From Adiantum capillus-veneris (Eukaryota; Streptophyta; Polypodiopsida; Polypodiales; Pteridaceae): a DNA stretch of 64,000 nt. Positions 43,730-57,078 of this stretch are shown piece by piece. The position numbers and the translations under genes were made by a program. The notes under the pieces are model-generated. The model made no database searches. It saw only the letters and a list, made by a program, of their open reading frames with translations, and was not told the DNA's origin. How positions within the stretch are numbered: the first letter of the stretch is position 1; the number at the start of each line of letters is the position of its first letter. The stretch covers positions 36,114,469 to 36,178,468 of the forward strand of contig CM043942.1 of NCBI GenBank assembly GCA_014529385.2, in the 5' to 3' direction.

Positions 43730-44329
43730 TGGCTGCGTGATGGGGAGCGAGGAGGGGCTGCGTGAGGGGGAGGCTGGAGGGGGGCTGCGCGAGGGGAAGA
43801 GAGGGAGTACGTGTGTAGCAAGGAGAGGCAGTTCAGCAGCAGCAGCAGGTTGGTATAACAGCGGCAGCAACAGGCGGGTACTGGGGGTGCTGTGCAGGTG
43901 GGGTGGCGCGCTGAGCAGCTGGGGTGACACAGCAGCGCGCAGTACAGCAGTAATGTGCCTGGAGCAGCACAGCAGCAGGTACGTGCGCTGGTGCAGCAGG
44001 TCCGCGCGCTGGTGCAGCAGGTCTGCGCGCTGGTGCAGCACAGCAGCAGGTCCGCGCGCGAGAGAGAGACCAACTGCAGACGGGCGTGCTGGAAAGTGCA
44101 GACAGGAAGTGCGCAGCTGGTTGGCTCTCTCGTCTCGGCCACTTCACCATCCTCACATCGGCTGCTTCTCTTCTTCTTCCGGGTCCCTTCTGCGGAAGTA
44201 TCTCATAGAGCTTGTTGGTTGAGATAGAGGTTCCCCTTCTTTGGATACACGACACTTCTGCTCTGAGTTGCCTTCTCCAACACTTGCTTACATCCATTTT
44301 CTTTGTCTCCTTTGGATCCACTTAGCGGT
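43601..44329. other. Low-complexity interval between LINEs E and F
   Basis: It contains TGTG(C/T)GTGT-rich text and (GT)n(GA)n at 43684-43729. A GAGGGG(G/A)(A/C)G stretch follows, then CAG/GTGCAGCA repeats: GCGCTGGTGCAGCAGGTCCG recurs near 43988, 44006 and 44026. The right end (44140-44329) is probably the 5' UTR of LINE F. No coding signal was recognised. Confidence 0.6.
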
Positions 44330-46012
44330 ATGGGTTCTTCACCGGTATTGAGTCACCACCAGGAGACTCCCCCACCTGTTCGCCGGTTTGTAGTTCCCGA
44401 TCAGATCATGGATAGAGTGGATGTAGCCCCCACTTTCTTACATGAGCGGAGCAGTTGTGGGCCGTGTCAGTGGCGCCTCTCTCTCCAGAGCTTCTCTCAG
44501 AGACTTTCTTCGGACTGCTCTCGGGAGTCACCAGGGTAGAGTTGTGGAGGTCACATGCCTCGGTCAGGCTCTTCATGGCTCAGTTATTGGACCAGGCCTC
44601 CATTACTGTGCTTTGTTCGCATGTACCGATTGTTTCTGGAGGCAGAGCCTTCTATATTATGCAGTGGTACCCGTAGTTCACTAGGACGAGTTCGAGTCCA
44701 GGCAGATTGCTCCGCGGTATCCCTTGACCTTGTCATTTCCCTCTCTATCGCGACAGTTTGTACAGTAGGATTTCCTTCAGGCCTTAGCTTCAGATTTTGG
44801 AGTTGTGGTTCCTGGATCCATACGTACTTCAGGAGGACCACCACGTGTTCAGCTCTTTGGCTCATTAGAGATCATGGAGACCATCCTTATCACAGGTAGA
44901 GGAGAGTACCAGTTTACCCAGAGGCTGGTGGTTACCGGGAAACCAGGCCAGTGTCTCAGATGCCAGGAGATGGGTCATCTGGCTCGTGCGTGTCCCACTC
45001 AGCCTGCTCAGAGACAGAGAGCTGCGGCCAACCATCCTCAGCAGGAGAGACCCCAGCAACACCCAACTACAGAGGCCCCTCATCAGCAGCCTGTTCCGAC
45101 TGGCCAGGGCACTGATGGATGGCGCAGGCCTGGGCGCAGGCAGACCTTTCATCGGATAGATCGTCACGAGTTTCCTGTTCCACCGATCTCACAGACTAGG
45201 AGTGCGTCACCGGAGGTTGTACAGGCTACACCGCTTCCTGACCAGCAGCAGAGAGCAGTGGCTAGACCCTAGCTCAGTGACTATAGCCACTTCCCGCCAC
45301 TACCAGCAACATCTACTCCTCGGGGCAGTCAGGCTCCAGCTCCTTTACCAGTCGACATGCAGGTGGACGTTGTGTCTCCCCCTCCACCTCCATCGCCTGC
45401 GGAGCCCCAGCTAGTGCTTCTTCCCTACAGCTTGCGCTTTTGCTACCCACTCCTGTCTCCAGACTCCCTACCCATCCTCGTGTTTCTAGAGATTTTCTCA
45501 GCTTTTGTCCTCCAGAGTGGGATCTGGATAGAGCCGAACAGCAGCCTTGAGCTTGGCCCCTCCATGGTCAGAGTTTACATGGTGCAGAGACCTAGGCGGA
45601 GCAGCTCCTCTTGTCAGTTGGTGGGTGGCAGGATAGGCCCTATGAGATCCTTCTCATCTTTCACGGGCAAGGAGACTTGGTCAGAGGGGCGTGTGTTAGA
45701 TTTTGTCTATGCTGTTACTCTACTAGAGTTGCAGGATTGGTTGGGAGATGCAGGAGCTGCTGCTTGTTTGTCGCAGATATTTCTGCAGTGCTGTGTGGCC
45801 TTAGAGTGGCTTGACAGAGGGTGTTGCTTTTGTTTGCCCATTGTGTTGTACTCATGGGATGGTTTTTCCATGCCCTCCTCTATGAGGATTTGGGGTGTAA
45901 AAAATTCCGCACAGAAAATGCACTGTGAGCAGAAAGTGATTAGTCAGTGGCTTGCAGATGTTCGCTATTTTGTGGTTGGAAAGAAGATACTTTGTCTTCT
46001 CCCAAAGATGAC
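44330..46012 (+). pseudogene. LINE F ORF1
   Basis: An ATG at 44330 opens MGSSPVLSHHQETPP. Broken frames follow, then QRLVVTGKPGQCLRCQEMGH and LARACPTQPAQRQR, a CCHC knuckle at about 44950. A Gln/Pro-rich linker follows. The family-specific segment MRIWGVKNSAQKMHCEQK is at 45890, as in LINE D. At least three frameshifts lie before the knuckle. Confidence 0.8.
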
Positions 46013-46209
46013 TCTGGGGACTCATCCTCGAAGAGACAGAGATGGTGACTATGTGGAGTACTTGATGGCTATGTGGGTCTATATACGTATCAGCCTTGTG
46101 GTTATGATAGTACTGGATGATCACTGGATATATATATGTATCAACCTTGTGGATGTGTCAGATTTTTGGTTGCGGAGACAATGTTGTCTACCTTTTTCTG
46201 TTTCTCATG

Positions 46210-47000
46210 GATTTTCATGTGCTATCATGGAATGTAAATGGATTGAGGTCAGCTAGGCTTACAAGAAAGAGACAGGCAAGGGTTGGCACGGAGCTTCGAG
46301 CTGCTGTCAACAAGCCGGTTGATATTTTGATGCTTCAGGAGCACAAGTTAGCACGCCCTTTTGGACATTTGCTGGGGGTTGGCTCTCGGACCTCTGGTCG
46401 CCTGCCATTGGGGAGCATGAGAATAGTTGTGGTGTATGCATATTGGTGAGTGCACGCTATGTCGGCTCCATCATTATGCATGGCATTTTGATTCCTGGCA
46501 GGGCCTTGTATGTTACCGTGCGGATTGGAGATTCAGTCATTGGTTTCTTGTGTATTTATACCCCGACCACAGCGCGTGCTAGGTCTGCATTTTGGACGCG
46601 ATTGACTTCTGCTCTTCCAGTGGTTGACTCTTGGATTGTTGGAGGGGATTTCAACAACGTTGAGTCAGCAGAGGATTTGAGGCAGCTGATCAGCCTCCGA
46701 TTCTCACTTCGATTGCAGCATCAGAGCAGACTGCTTGGGAGAGATTCTTGTTGCATATTCACGCGGTGGATGCCTGGCACATTCCATCTTCTGCACGATT
46801 GCCTCACTTCTTGCAGTTCTCTTGGGGTTCACGGAGATAGAGTGGCAGATTGTTAGAGCGATTGGACAGATTTTATGTGGGCCAGTGGGCTTCCTCTGTT
46901 GGAGGCTCTACATGCATTTGGGGTGTACATCTATGTCTGATCATTATCCTGCTTCTATTTTGATAGCTTTTCGGAGGCAGATTTGACTGAGGAGATTTCA
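46210..47000 (+). pseudogene. LINE F APE-type endonuclease
   Basis: It starts MDFHVLSWNVNGLRSARLTR, then ILMLQEHKLARPFGHLLG, the second conserved (Q-E) motif. DSWIVGGDFNNVESAEDL at about 46627 is the GDFN motif. Then DHYPASI-type text follows near 46938. Shifts near 46440 and 46690 break the frame. Confidence 0.85.
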
Positions 47001-48420
47001 CGGATATGGCATGCTGACCCGACCTCTCAGTGCATACAGATGGAGGATTTCCAGTCGGATTTCCTAGCTGATTGTATCCATCAGTCTAGTGTATTGTGTA
47101 GAGAGAGGACCATGTCCAGCCGCAGAGACCTTGAGCAGAGACGGAGATCTTTACTAGCCCCTTTGACCAGCACACAGCGATTGTTACAGTTCTATCTGGG
47201 TGATGGGTTCTTAGCGGGGTGCCAGGCGGAGATCCTGGAGGAGATCCGCTTGATTCAGGAGAGGAGAGGAGAGTTTTCGACTCGAAGGCTGCACGATGGA
47301 TTGCCTTGGGTGACAGGATGAATGCATCATTTTTTGCCACTCATAGAGAGAGACCTCCTGGTAGGACACTTCGGGCTGTCTTAGATGAGCACGGTTGCTT
47401 GCAGACGGCAGACCCAGATTCAGTGATGAGGGTTGCCACCTCTTACTATAGAGAGCTTTTCACTGCAGAGACTACCACGCGTGCCATTCGAGAGGCGAGA
47501 CACAGAGTATGGTCTCATACTAGACGCTCGGTCACAGCACATATGTGTCATGCTTTGATGCTTCCTTTTACTCTAGAGGAGTTGCAGACTGCTATTGCAG
47601 ATTTGGATCCTACCTCTTGCCCAGGGGATGATGGTCTTACTCGACAGTTCTTTCAGACGCATTGGGAGGCAGTTTCTGGGCCTTTATTTGCAGGTTGCAA
47701 GCAGATTTTTGTGTCAGGTCGGATGCCTTCATCATTGTGCTCTGGCTTGATTTCTCTTATACCCAAGGGGGGTGATTGTACTTCCTTGTGATAGTGGAGG
47801 CCAATCACCCTGCTACCTACGATGTACAAGATATTGGCCAAGCTGTTGGCAGCAAGAGTAAGGCCTCTATTACCGGATTTGATTCATGGGTCTCAGACGG
47901 CTTTTATCCAGGATAGATGTATCCTGGATAACCTTTTCTCCTATCATCAGGCTGTGGAGTGGGCGTTGGCGACTGGCAACCCCCTAGCTTTGCTTTTTCT
48001 GGATTTGGAGAAAGCATATGACAGAGTTGATTGGGATTTCTTGGAGGGAACCTTATCGCATATGGGGTTCCCCCAAGGTTGGATCACTGGGGTTTCTGCA
48101 CTTTATAGATCAGCGCGGAGTGCTATTACCATAGGAGGTTAGATTGGTGACTATTTTGACCTTTTTCGGTCGGTTAGGCAGAGATGTCCCTTGGCTGTAT
48201 ACATGTATCTATTTGTGGGTGAGGCACTTTCGGATTGTGTTAGATCTCAGCATGCAGACATTCGAGGAGTGGTTCTTCCGGTTGCAGGGGAGAGAGATCT
48301 GGTTGATCAGGAATTTGCTGATGACACCCTGCTTATGGTGCAGTATGTACTTGAGTATTTGACAGCCATGCGGGAGGTCTTGGATGTGTATTGCTTAGCC
48401 AGTGGTGCTCACATCACGTG
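47000..48420 (+). pseudogene. LINE F reverse transcriptase
   Basis: The order is ALGDRMNASFFATHRERPPG, then DLDPTSCPGDDGLTRQFFQT, LISLIPKGGD, a stop at about 47791, WRPITLLPTMYKILAKLLAA, HGSQTAFIQDRCILDN, LLFLDLEKAYDRVDWDFLEG, and EFADDTLLMVQYV. This is the L1-clade RT pattern with an FADD catalytic box. Frame changes near 47790 and 48140 inactivate it. Confidence 0.87.
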
Positions 48421-49968
48421 GTCTAAATCATACGGGATTTTGGTGGCCTCTGATGACATTCCAATGGGGTGTAGAGGATGGTTTTACTTGGCTGCAGCCT
48501 GGTCAAACATGCCGGTAATTGGGTTTTCAGGTTGGTCTGGATGTATCCTCAGAGTAGCAGTTTATGCCGGTGTTTCTGTCTCTCAGACGGAAACTATGTC
48601 ATTGGTCCTCGCAGCACCTTTCTCTCGCAGGGAGAGTACTAGTTGGGAATCAGGTTTTGCTGGCATTGGTATGGTATATTGCTTCTTGCTGGATGCTTCA
48701 TTCGGGCGTCATGAAGAGGTTACATCGCTTGATTTGTAACTTTCTTTGGGGTGGCTCAGATGGGTCCACTGATACTACGGCGCGTGTTGCTTAGCGGACG
48801 ATCATTACGCTTGTCTTGGTATCATAGATCCTGAGATGCAGTGCAGAGCTTTACTGACCAAGTTTATTGTCCGAGGACTATTTCGGGGCAATGAAACTTG
48901 GAAGGTACTCTTCAGATCTGTTTTACATACAGTGACACCTCGTTTTGGCACTAGAGACGGGCACTCCTGGGAGGAGGGGATTAGATTCATCTTCAGTGAT
49001 GCTCCCTTGCAGATTGGGCACGTCTCCCCTTTTTTACGCTCTATTTTTTCAGATTTGGAATTCCATGAGACGGGGGTTGGTGCGACGTCCTCCATCTTCC
49101 TTACAGGAGATTGAGAGACAGCCCCTTATCTGGAATTCCTATGTGTTGGATGAGGAGGGACATCAGCTGGGTATGCGGACTCATATTGATTGGACCATAT
49201 GGGATAGTGGTCCTGCCGCCTCCTTGCTTACTTGGTCAGAGGCCAGACAGGTGTCTACAGATTTCTTGGCAGATGAGTATCATATTGGCAGAGGGGTAGC
49301 GACACGTATGGCAGAGATTGATACTTCTATTCCAGAGCTATGGGACAGAGCTATTAGAGGTGATCATATTATACCCGTGCATAGAGGCTGGGTGGCTGTC
49401 TTTGACGGTTGGGGACATCCCATCTGGGTGCAGAGCTCATCTCTTAGGATGTTTTTTGTCCCAGTGGAGCAGGACAGGACCCTTGGTCACATCAGATTGC
49501 AGTTCTCCCACACGGCCTCTCAGGAGATTCAGCAGCATACATGGACACCCATTCGCATTGTTGGGTCCTGTGGGAGGAGGAGAGGTGGATCCATACTTAT
49601 CAGTGGATATGGCTCCTTGCTGGTGGCTATGGATATGGGAGGGTCGTCCCTTATCGCAGGTTGCTTGGGATCTTGGCGAGTGGTGCTGGCCTGCGATGGA
49701 CACTAACCAGGGCACAGTGTCATTCTTTGAGTACACAGTTCGGATTGGTAGACGCAGCCTACTTCGCAGACAGACTCACATACCCACGAGACTGGGTCTA
49801 TGGCTGCATTTTGGGCTATCACATGCTTTTTTGCATCGGTTTTGGGTGTGGATTTGGTTATTACGCATTGCACGCAGGATTGTTCTGTGCTTGTAGATGA
49901 TTACTCATGCTGGTTTAGCTGTGGGCACTTGGGGAGCAACGGTGGGTCACGATCTCCCAGTCCTCATC
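48420..49968 (+). pseudogene. LINE F post-RT region, truncated
   Basis: It matches LINE D 35300-36800, including HWSSQHLSLAGRVLVGNQVL, TKFIVRGLFRGNETWKVLF and EFHETGVGATSSIF-type text. The zf-RVT-like motif present in LINE D is absent here because homology ends about 30 residues before it. Confidence 0.75.
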
Positions 49969-49969
49969 C

Positions 49970-50165
49970 TGTCAATGGACTTCTTCACCATCTCAGCGGT
50001 GAAAAAAGCACATGCGTGTGGGCATGGATTGGAGGGTCGGGAAGGGGCGTCTGTCCAGGAACTGTATACAAAGATGATGCGTACTGGCCCCAGGCCTCTG
50101 TAGAGGTAATGGCAGGGGGGAGAGTTCTCATGAAAGAGCCTTCATGCCTCACGTGTGTCCTGACT
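49970..50165. other. Short unassigned junction
   Basis: No homology to either flanking LINE was recognised, and no coding signal. Confidence 0.5.
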
Positions 50166-51800
50166 CAAGAATAGCTCGTATAGATCCTGCTCTAGGCGAG
50201 CCAATAATACCCTCTTCTTCCGCTGCACTAGGTGTCGCTATGACTGTCTGTGAGTGATGTCCCCCAAAAGCACCTCCCTCTGAAGTCTGGCTCTAGTCTT
50301 GCGGCATTCCACATCATACCAACTATTTTGCGGCATGCTCCCAGAACGGCGTCTCTGCTCAGGCTGAGTGTGTGGGTATGCCTCTACTGCTGCATCATGT
50401 AATGTCTGTGTCAGTACAATAGTAAGCTCCTCCAGAGGTCGCCCTGGCTCCTCAGTGCGCAGCCGTCTGTAGATCCCATCTATATATACAGAGTTTGTCT
50501 CCCGCGTGAAGGTGTAGCGAGGTGGTGCTGCTGCTCGTGGACTGTGTGCTACATTAAACTGAAAAGAGATGGTCATCGACAGAAGGGCATGATCCATTGC
50601 CACCCCAACAGGTCTGGGTCCAACCGCGTGAGAACCTGGATACTAGAGATGACACTCGGCTGTGCCATGACATAATCCACTGTGCTCCCATCTGTAGGTA
50701 CTCCCATCTCCTGTCTACAAGCTGTCTCCCATCTGTATCCACTGATGTGAGGCATAGATTGCCCAGGGTCTTGATGTGTCTTAGAGTAGAAGATGATGTC
50801 TCTTCGAGTAAAACTATCCTCAAAAGCACCCACATCAAGGCGCATAGATCCATTACAATTCTAGGCGGCAACTTTGAGTGTGGTCCCATAGGTCTCGCAT
50901 TGTCATATGGCGCGTCACTCCAGTATTACCACTCTTCCATCTCGGTAAAAGGCAATCTTGCCTTTTTCACTTGCCGCTCTAATCTCCGGCATTAGCTCCT
51001 GCATATGAGCGATCTGCGAGAGGGTAAGATCATCCCCGAGAAAGATGCCCGTCTTCTTAAGAGTTGGCCTTTTCTTCAAAAAGTCCTCCGCTTCCATGGA
51101 GGGAAAACGAAGAATGAGTGCCCTTTCTTTAGAGGTTTCCCCATTGCTTCCATTTTTCTTGTTGCCCACTCTCCAAGCTCTTGTGTGCATCGGTTCATGA
51201 CCCCCCATCAAAGCCATGAGTTCTTTTACCTCTTCGTCCACATTATCTTTATCTTTAATTGTAAATTCTGACATGTAAAGCGTGCACACGTCTTCTTTGC
51301 TCCTCCTCTAGTGTCGGATTAATAATAGTGGGTGTGGACGCGGACTTTATTTCCTTACCTTTTCCTTTCTTGGCAACCTCGATCCATTTCTCGGCTTCAT
51401 CCGCCTTCTGTTGAGTCTTTGTAATAACATCCACCCAAGAAGTCGTCATTTCTTTGTGTTGCTCTTCTCCCTCTTTGATGGCCCGTACTTGCTGCTTGAT
51501 CGTGTTTAGTTCTTCTATTACTGAGGGTTGCAATTCTCCCTCTTCAAGTGTGTTTCGTGTTTCGGCAAGATCCTTCTTTTGTGACGCAATCTCTTCATCT
51601 TGAGCCATCACACGATCTTCCAGTGCATTTATCTTGCTTTCGTGGATCAACACGCGTCCTTCGAGCATTTATATTGTGCCCAATAGGTTGCGATTCATCT
51701 TGCTAATGGTTTCCGTCATTTCTTCTTTGCACTTTTGAATGGCATCCTCAAAGGGGTCGGCCTTATCATTCTGCTTTCTCATGCTTAATCACCGCCAACG
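50166..51800 (-). pseudogene. LINE copy G: ORF1 plus internally deleted endonuclease
   Basis: On the - strand the ORF1 coiled coil (INALEDRVMAQDEEIASQKK) is followed by ALHVRI- and KERALILRFPSMEAEDFLKK-type text, then IFLGDDLTLSQIAHM and FYRDGRVVILE with TGA. The endonuclease start NCNGSMRLDVGAFEDSF (Trp codon TAG) runs to WETACRQEMG, then jumps to STVDYVMAQPSV: roughly 350 bases holding the GDFN motif are gone. The copy ends in the linker before RT. A duplicate-type 5' region (51805-51845) resembles that of LINE A. Confidence 0.8.
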
Positions 51801-51845
51801 GGAGCCACAGTATGCACACATATGTTTCCACATTATGCACATATG

Positions 51846-52518
<673 letters not shown>

Positions 52519-52699
52519 AATGTTATATTAACGTCTTCAAAAGGCCAAAATGACCTGTGAGCCCAAACTGTTACAAAATTGTGAATCTGATACCATGTTT
52601 GGGTACAAAAAGACTAGAACAAAAATACTACTACTACTAGAATCTATCTGTTGTGTAGCCCCTCTCCTCAATCATGGCCGTCTAGATCTCCGTAGCTCC

Positions 52700-55600
52700 A
52701 GTGCTCGGTCGATGAGAGTGCCGGTAGTGGTCGAATGAGTGTGGGCCGAGCTCTGCAGTGATGGTTGCTCCTCTGGCTATTCCATATCTAGTGAAAAGAA
52801 ATCTGTAACTCGTCTCCGGGACTGTCTCTCTCTAGCTCTCCCCAGTAAAGTGTCTTTATAGCTGTGTAACTCAAGTAGATATAGCCCAAGACATCTCTGA
52901 TCCTCATAACTCATGACCCTAGAGAAATGACCGAAGCCCTCTCTGAATAAGCAGTGGAAACGGCCTTGTATCTCATAGTACATTGTGCAATGTCTTTGGC
53001 TCTAGCTGGCATAAGCGGCATAACCTGTTGTCTGTTGGTATCACTCTGAATCTACTAGTCTCAATCTCCAGCTGATGTGAGGATGTGTGTATCTGACCAA
53101 TGGCACAGCGCAAACCATGAGACATATGTGTATCCATGTAGCTGGGTCGAATCACAAACCCATCTCCTGTGAGGTGGAGAAGATGCTCTCTATAGAAAGC
53201 CATCTTAGTGCCTAACTCCTGTGGCGGCTCTATCCATGTCCTCCTGGTATCCAACTGGATGAGGTTCTGACGAATGAGTCTAGTAATCTCCACCCATGTA
53301 AGAGACATCGAGGGTGCTTGAAGAGAGTACTGGAAAGGGGGTAGCCTGTCCATGGTGAAGCCATGCATCTGAAGCCATGATGGCATCTGTGCATACCAGC
53401 ATGAAGTGTCCCCTTGAAGACCTAACTGTCTGGAAGACTCAAGGGCCAATCTAGTTTATCCGTCTCTAGTAGTATACCACAAGCTGTGCACAAAGTAGAC
53501 TGATCTGGTAAGCGCCTCCATCTCCATAGGAGGGGCAGCTAGCTCTACACGAATGATAGCGTGGGGTACGGAGGCCTTGGCTCTGATGAGTCGAGAGATC
53601 ATAGATACCAAGGGCCTCTCCATACGTCTCCAACCATCTTGGCCTACAGAAGGTCCCCATATCTGCACCGCATACAACATAGCTGAGGCTACTAAAGTAT
53701 CAAAGAGCCATAACTTTGTCCGAGGTTCCTGGAACTAAACCTGCGAAGACATTCTCTCCAAACTTCCCAAGGCAGCATAAGCTCTAGTTAGTCTAGTCTC
53801 TGCTGCTCTCCCCAAAGAAAACCTCGGCCCAGTGAAGACAACCCCAAGGTAAGTGTATGTATCTGTATACTCTACAATCTCTTGGCCATATGTGAAAGTC
53901 GGTGCTGATCTCCTGATCCACTGTGTTAAACACCATAACTTTGGTTTTACCAAGGTTTACAGACAATCCACTATCCTCTGCAAAATTGTGTAATGCATCC
54001 AACTGTTGCTGCATACCCTCTGGTGAGTCAGAGATCAACACAATATCATCAGCATGTAACAACAATAGGATCCACGTCCCTGCCAGTTGGGCACCTCTAT
54101 CACCCTCTCTGTCAATGTAATCAGACACCTCATCAACATACATACCAAATAGAGTAGGAGACAATGGGCAACCTTGTTTCACCCCAATGGTGGAGTGAAC
54201 TAAATCAGATTTCCCCTCCGGGGTGCGTAGATGCCCCATCATTGATCTGTATAGAGCCATAATCCCCCAAATCAACATTATGGGCACCCCCATCTCCTGC
54301 AGTCTACACATCAATCGAGCTCTCGGTACCATGTCAAATGCTTTGCTGAAATCCACAAAGCTACAATAAATCCGTCTCCCATGTGACGTGCCCTCCTCAA
54401 TGATGGCTCTAAGTGTCCGAATATGATCAAGAGTGGAGAAACCCCTCCTAAAACCGGCCTGGCCCTTTGCTCGTACACCCTCACCCTCTGCCCAATTACG
54501 CAACTGCTACTCAAGAATGGATGCATACAACCGTACCAATGTGTGCCCAACCATAATAGTGCGGTAATTCCTAGGCTCTGTAGGATCACCTGCTTTGAAG
54601 ATAGGCACAATAGTCTTGCTCCATCTGGGCCAAATAAGCTCGTTTCTTCCGTCGCACAAGGCGTCGGGAAGCAATCCGAGATTGTTTGTAAGTGATGACT
54701 CCTAAAAGAAGATCTCTTTGGAGCTGGGCTCTCATCTCTCTGCACTCCTCATCATACCAACTATTATGGGGCATTCTCCTAGAATGTCGCCTCGGACCCC
54801 GTTGAGTGTTTGGGTATGCCTCTGATGCTGCACCATGTAGTGTCTCAGTCAGTAAAGTAGTGCATTGCTCCATTGAGAGACCAGGACTAGCTGTGCATAG
54901 ACGGCTATAGATCTCCTCTGTATAAACCGAGTCAGTCTCTGGTGTAAATGTATAACGGGTATGTGACCTGTCTCCTGATGTCTGGGCTGTACTATACTAA
55001 AATGAAACGGACAATGTCAAAAGAGCATGATCCACTGCTACACCCACTGGTCTGGCTCCGACTATGAAATCCTGAATACAAGGAATAAAGTTGGGCTGTG
55101 CCATAACATAGTCCACTGTACTGGCCCTGTGTCTGTGTGGAAAGCATGTGAAACCGGCTGCTCCAGGAAATCGCTGTAAGCCATTAAGTATGGCTAACCC
55201 ATGTGTAGTCGTCATCTCCGTGAGGTATCTCCCATACTTCGTCTGCTCTTTGTCATGTGAGCATATGTCAATCTTCAAGTCACCCACATCCAGCTCTCTA
55301 AGCATCTCATCTAAAGTGTCGTAGAAGACTGTCTGAGAGTTGCCCGTTCGGGCATTGAAGTCCCCTAGGAGGATCATATCGTCATCCCTAGAAAACTCCC
55401 ATATATCATCATCTAGTATAGAGAAAGGCGACTGTCCTCTGGGTGCAGCGTATACTAACGTACTGGGGGGAAGTAACATATGGCAGTGTATAGAAATCAG
55501 CCTGTGTCAGCTCTTAGCCTCACCCACATGTATCTAGCATGATCATCTCTCTGTACAATTTGTAGTAGTGGCTGTAACTCCTTCCTAAATAGCACTGCTA

Positions 55601-55801
55601 CTCCTCCTGAACCTCTACTCCCATGCTCAGACTTCGTGACTGTCCTGTGGGTTGTCTCCCATCTGTATCCCACCACATGTGGCATAAGCTGCCAGGAGCG
55701 TGATGAGTCTCTGAGAAGAAAACAATGTCCCTCTCTCTAAAACTGTCCTCAAAGGCACCAACGTCCAACCTCATAGATCCATTACAATTCCAAGTAGCCA
55801 T
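52700..55801 (-). pseudogene. LINE H ORF2
   Basis: It starts with an ATG at 55801: MATWNCNGSMRLDVGAFEDS. Then come GSGGVAVLFRKELQPLL, MILLGDFNARTGNSQ, STVDYVMAQPNF and GVAVDHALLTLSVSF, a complete set of endonuclease motifs in slightly broken frames. RT: FRRGFSTLDHIRTLRAIIEE, then FVDFSKAFDMVPRARLM, IGVKQGCPLSPTLFGMYVDE, LLLHADDIVLISDSPEGMQQ (the Tyr of YADD is His) and VNLGKTKVMVF. The C-terminal part has WGPSVGQDGWRRMERPLVSM, then CRLCQLEPK. The HADD change and frameshifts predict no activity. Confidence 0.85.
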
Positions 55802-55831
55802 CTTCAATGTGGTCCCATAGGTCTCACACCG

Positions 55832-56716
55832 TCATGTGGAGTGCGGCTCTAAAATCACCACCCGACCATCTCTGTAAAAGGCCATCTTTCCCTTCTCCCT
55901 TGCAGCCGTAATCTCTGGCATTACCTCTCTCATATGCGCAAGCTGTGAGAGAGAGATCATCACCGAGGAAAATACCTGTCTTCTTGAAAGTAGGCCTCTT
56001 TTTCAGGAATTTCTTCTTCCCTTCCAAGGAGGGGAAGCGTAGTATGAGAGCTCTCTCTTTTGAAGATTCTCCCGGGCCACCACTCTTCTTGCCCACTCTC
56101 CATGCCTTTGTGTGTGAAGGCTTGTCGACCCCCATCACGGATGTGAGGATTGTGAGCTCTTTTTTCCACATTGTTTATGTCCATGAGGCCGGTTACCCAT
56201 GTAGAGCCCGCATCCTCCTCCTTTGTTCCTCTTCGAGGGTCATGTTAATAAGAGTGGGTGTACAAGGGGCTTCCTTACCTTTCCCTTTCTTGGTGACCTC
56301 AAACCATTTTTCGGCCTCTTCTACTTTCTTTTGTGTTGCGAAGATGACCCGGCCCATGACTTCTTCTCCTCATCTTCCTTGATAACCCGTATTTCTTCGC
56401 TCATGGTATTCAATTCTTCCATCATGGATGGCTGAATTTCGCCTGCCGTCCACTTGTTGCTGCAAGAAGTTCACCTTGGAGAGTTCGGATTGTGGCTTCT
56501 TGTGAAGCCGCTTGCTCTTCGACGTGAGAAATCTTTTCGCATAGGTTCTTCTTCTCCTTTTTCCATTCCTCCATCTTTTGAAGAAACGTTGCCTCCATCT
56601 CTTTCTTCCACTCCTTCACTTCAAGTGTTGATATCCGCTTGTTGGTAATTGAGAACTTCATGTTGAGAGGGAGGCGGGCTATAGCCATTGGAGAGGCCAG
56701 GGTCAATGGGTAGCCC

Positions 56717-56718
<2 letters not shown>
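55832..56718 (-). pseudogene. LINE H ORF1
   Basis: On the - strand: MKFSITNKRISTLEVKEWKK, then a coiled coil with QAASQEATIRTLQGELLAA, KAWRVGKKSGGPGESSKE, RALILRFPSLEGKKKFLKKR, IFLGDDLSL and FYRDGRVVILEPHST before TGA at 55832-55834. The TGA is followed in the same frame by ten codons and the ORF2 ATG at 55801. Frameshifts lie near 56170 and 55950. Confidence 0.78.

Positions 56719-56719
<1 letters not shown>

Positions 56720-56777
<58 letters not shown>
56720..56777 (+). repeat. (GA)n between LINEs H and I
   Basis: About 29 GA units. It lies between the 5' end of LINE H and the 3' terminus of LINE I. Confidence 0.95.
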
Positions 56778-56781
<4 letters not shown>

Positions 56782-56881
56782 GAAATGTTATATTAACATC
56801 TTCAAAAGGCCAAAGTGGCCTATGAGACCAGAAAGTTACAATGTGGTGGATCTGATACAAAGTCAAGAGTAACAAAATGAC

Positions 56882-56886
<5 letters not shown>
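56778..56886 (-). mobile_element. LINE copy I, only the last ~110 bases
   Basis: It carries the family 1 3' terminus (ATGAAATGTTATATTAAC) and hairpin AGGCCA-AAG-TGGCCT at 56807-56821, close to the sequence in J and H. Then it stops. Both sides are (GA)n, as expected if a severely 5'-truncated insertion went into a GA microsatellite. Confidence 0.85.

Positions 56887-56931
<45 letters not shown>
56887..56931 (+). repeat. (GA)n right of LINE I
   Basis: About 22 GA units ending in GATTGAGATTGATT. It lies 150 bases upstream of the B55 exon at 57079. Confidence 0.95.
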
Positions 56932-56935
<4 letters not shown>

Positions 56936-57078
56936 AGATTGATTTTAGAACTATGGGAGTGTTTAATCGGGAGAGTTTTTGAAGCATTTAGGGGGTCTGT
57001 TAAACTGGGCTCTTATTTGAGTGTGTGTCAAGTGTGCCAAGTAACAAGGTTTAACGGAGCTGTTATGGGTGCTTTCAG

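Larger units (their letters stand above)
44330..49968 (+). mobile_element. LINE copy F (plant L1-like), 3'-incomplete
   Basis: Same family and orientation as LINE D. ORF1, endonuclease, RT and part of the C-terminus are present; homology to D stops near 49968, before the zf-RVT motif. No A-rich tail was found. The break adjoins about 200 unassigned bases and then LINE G in the opposite orientation. Confidence 0.85.
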
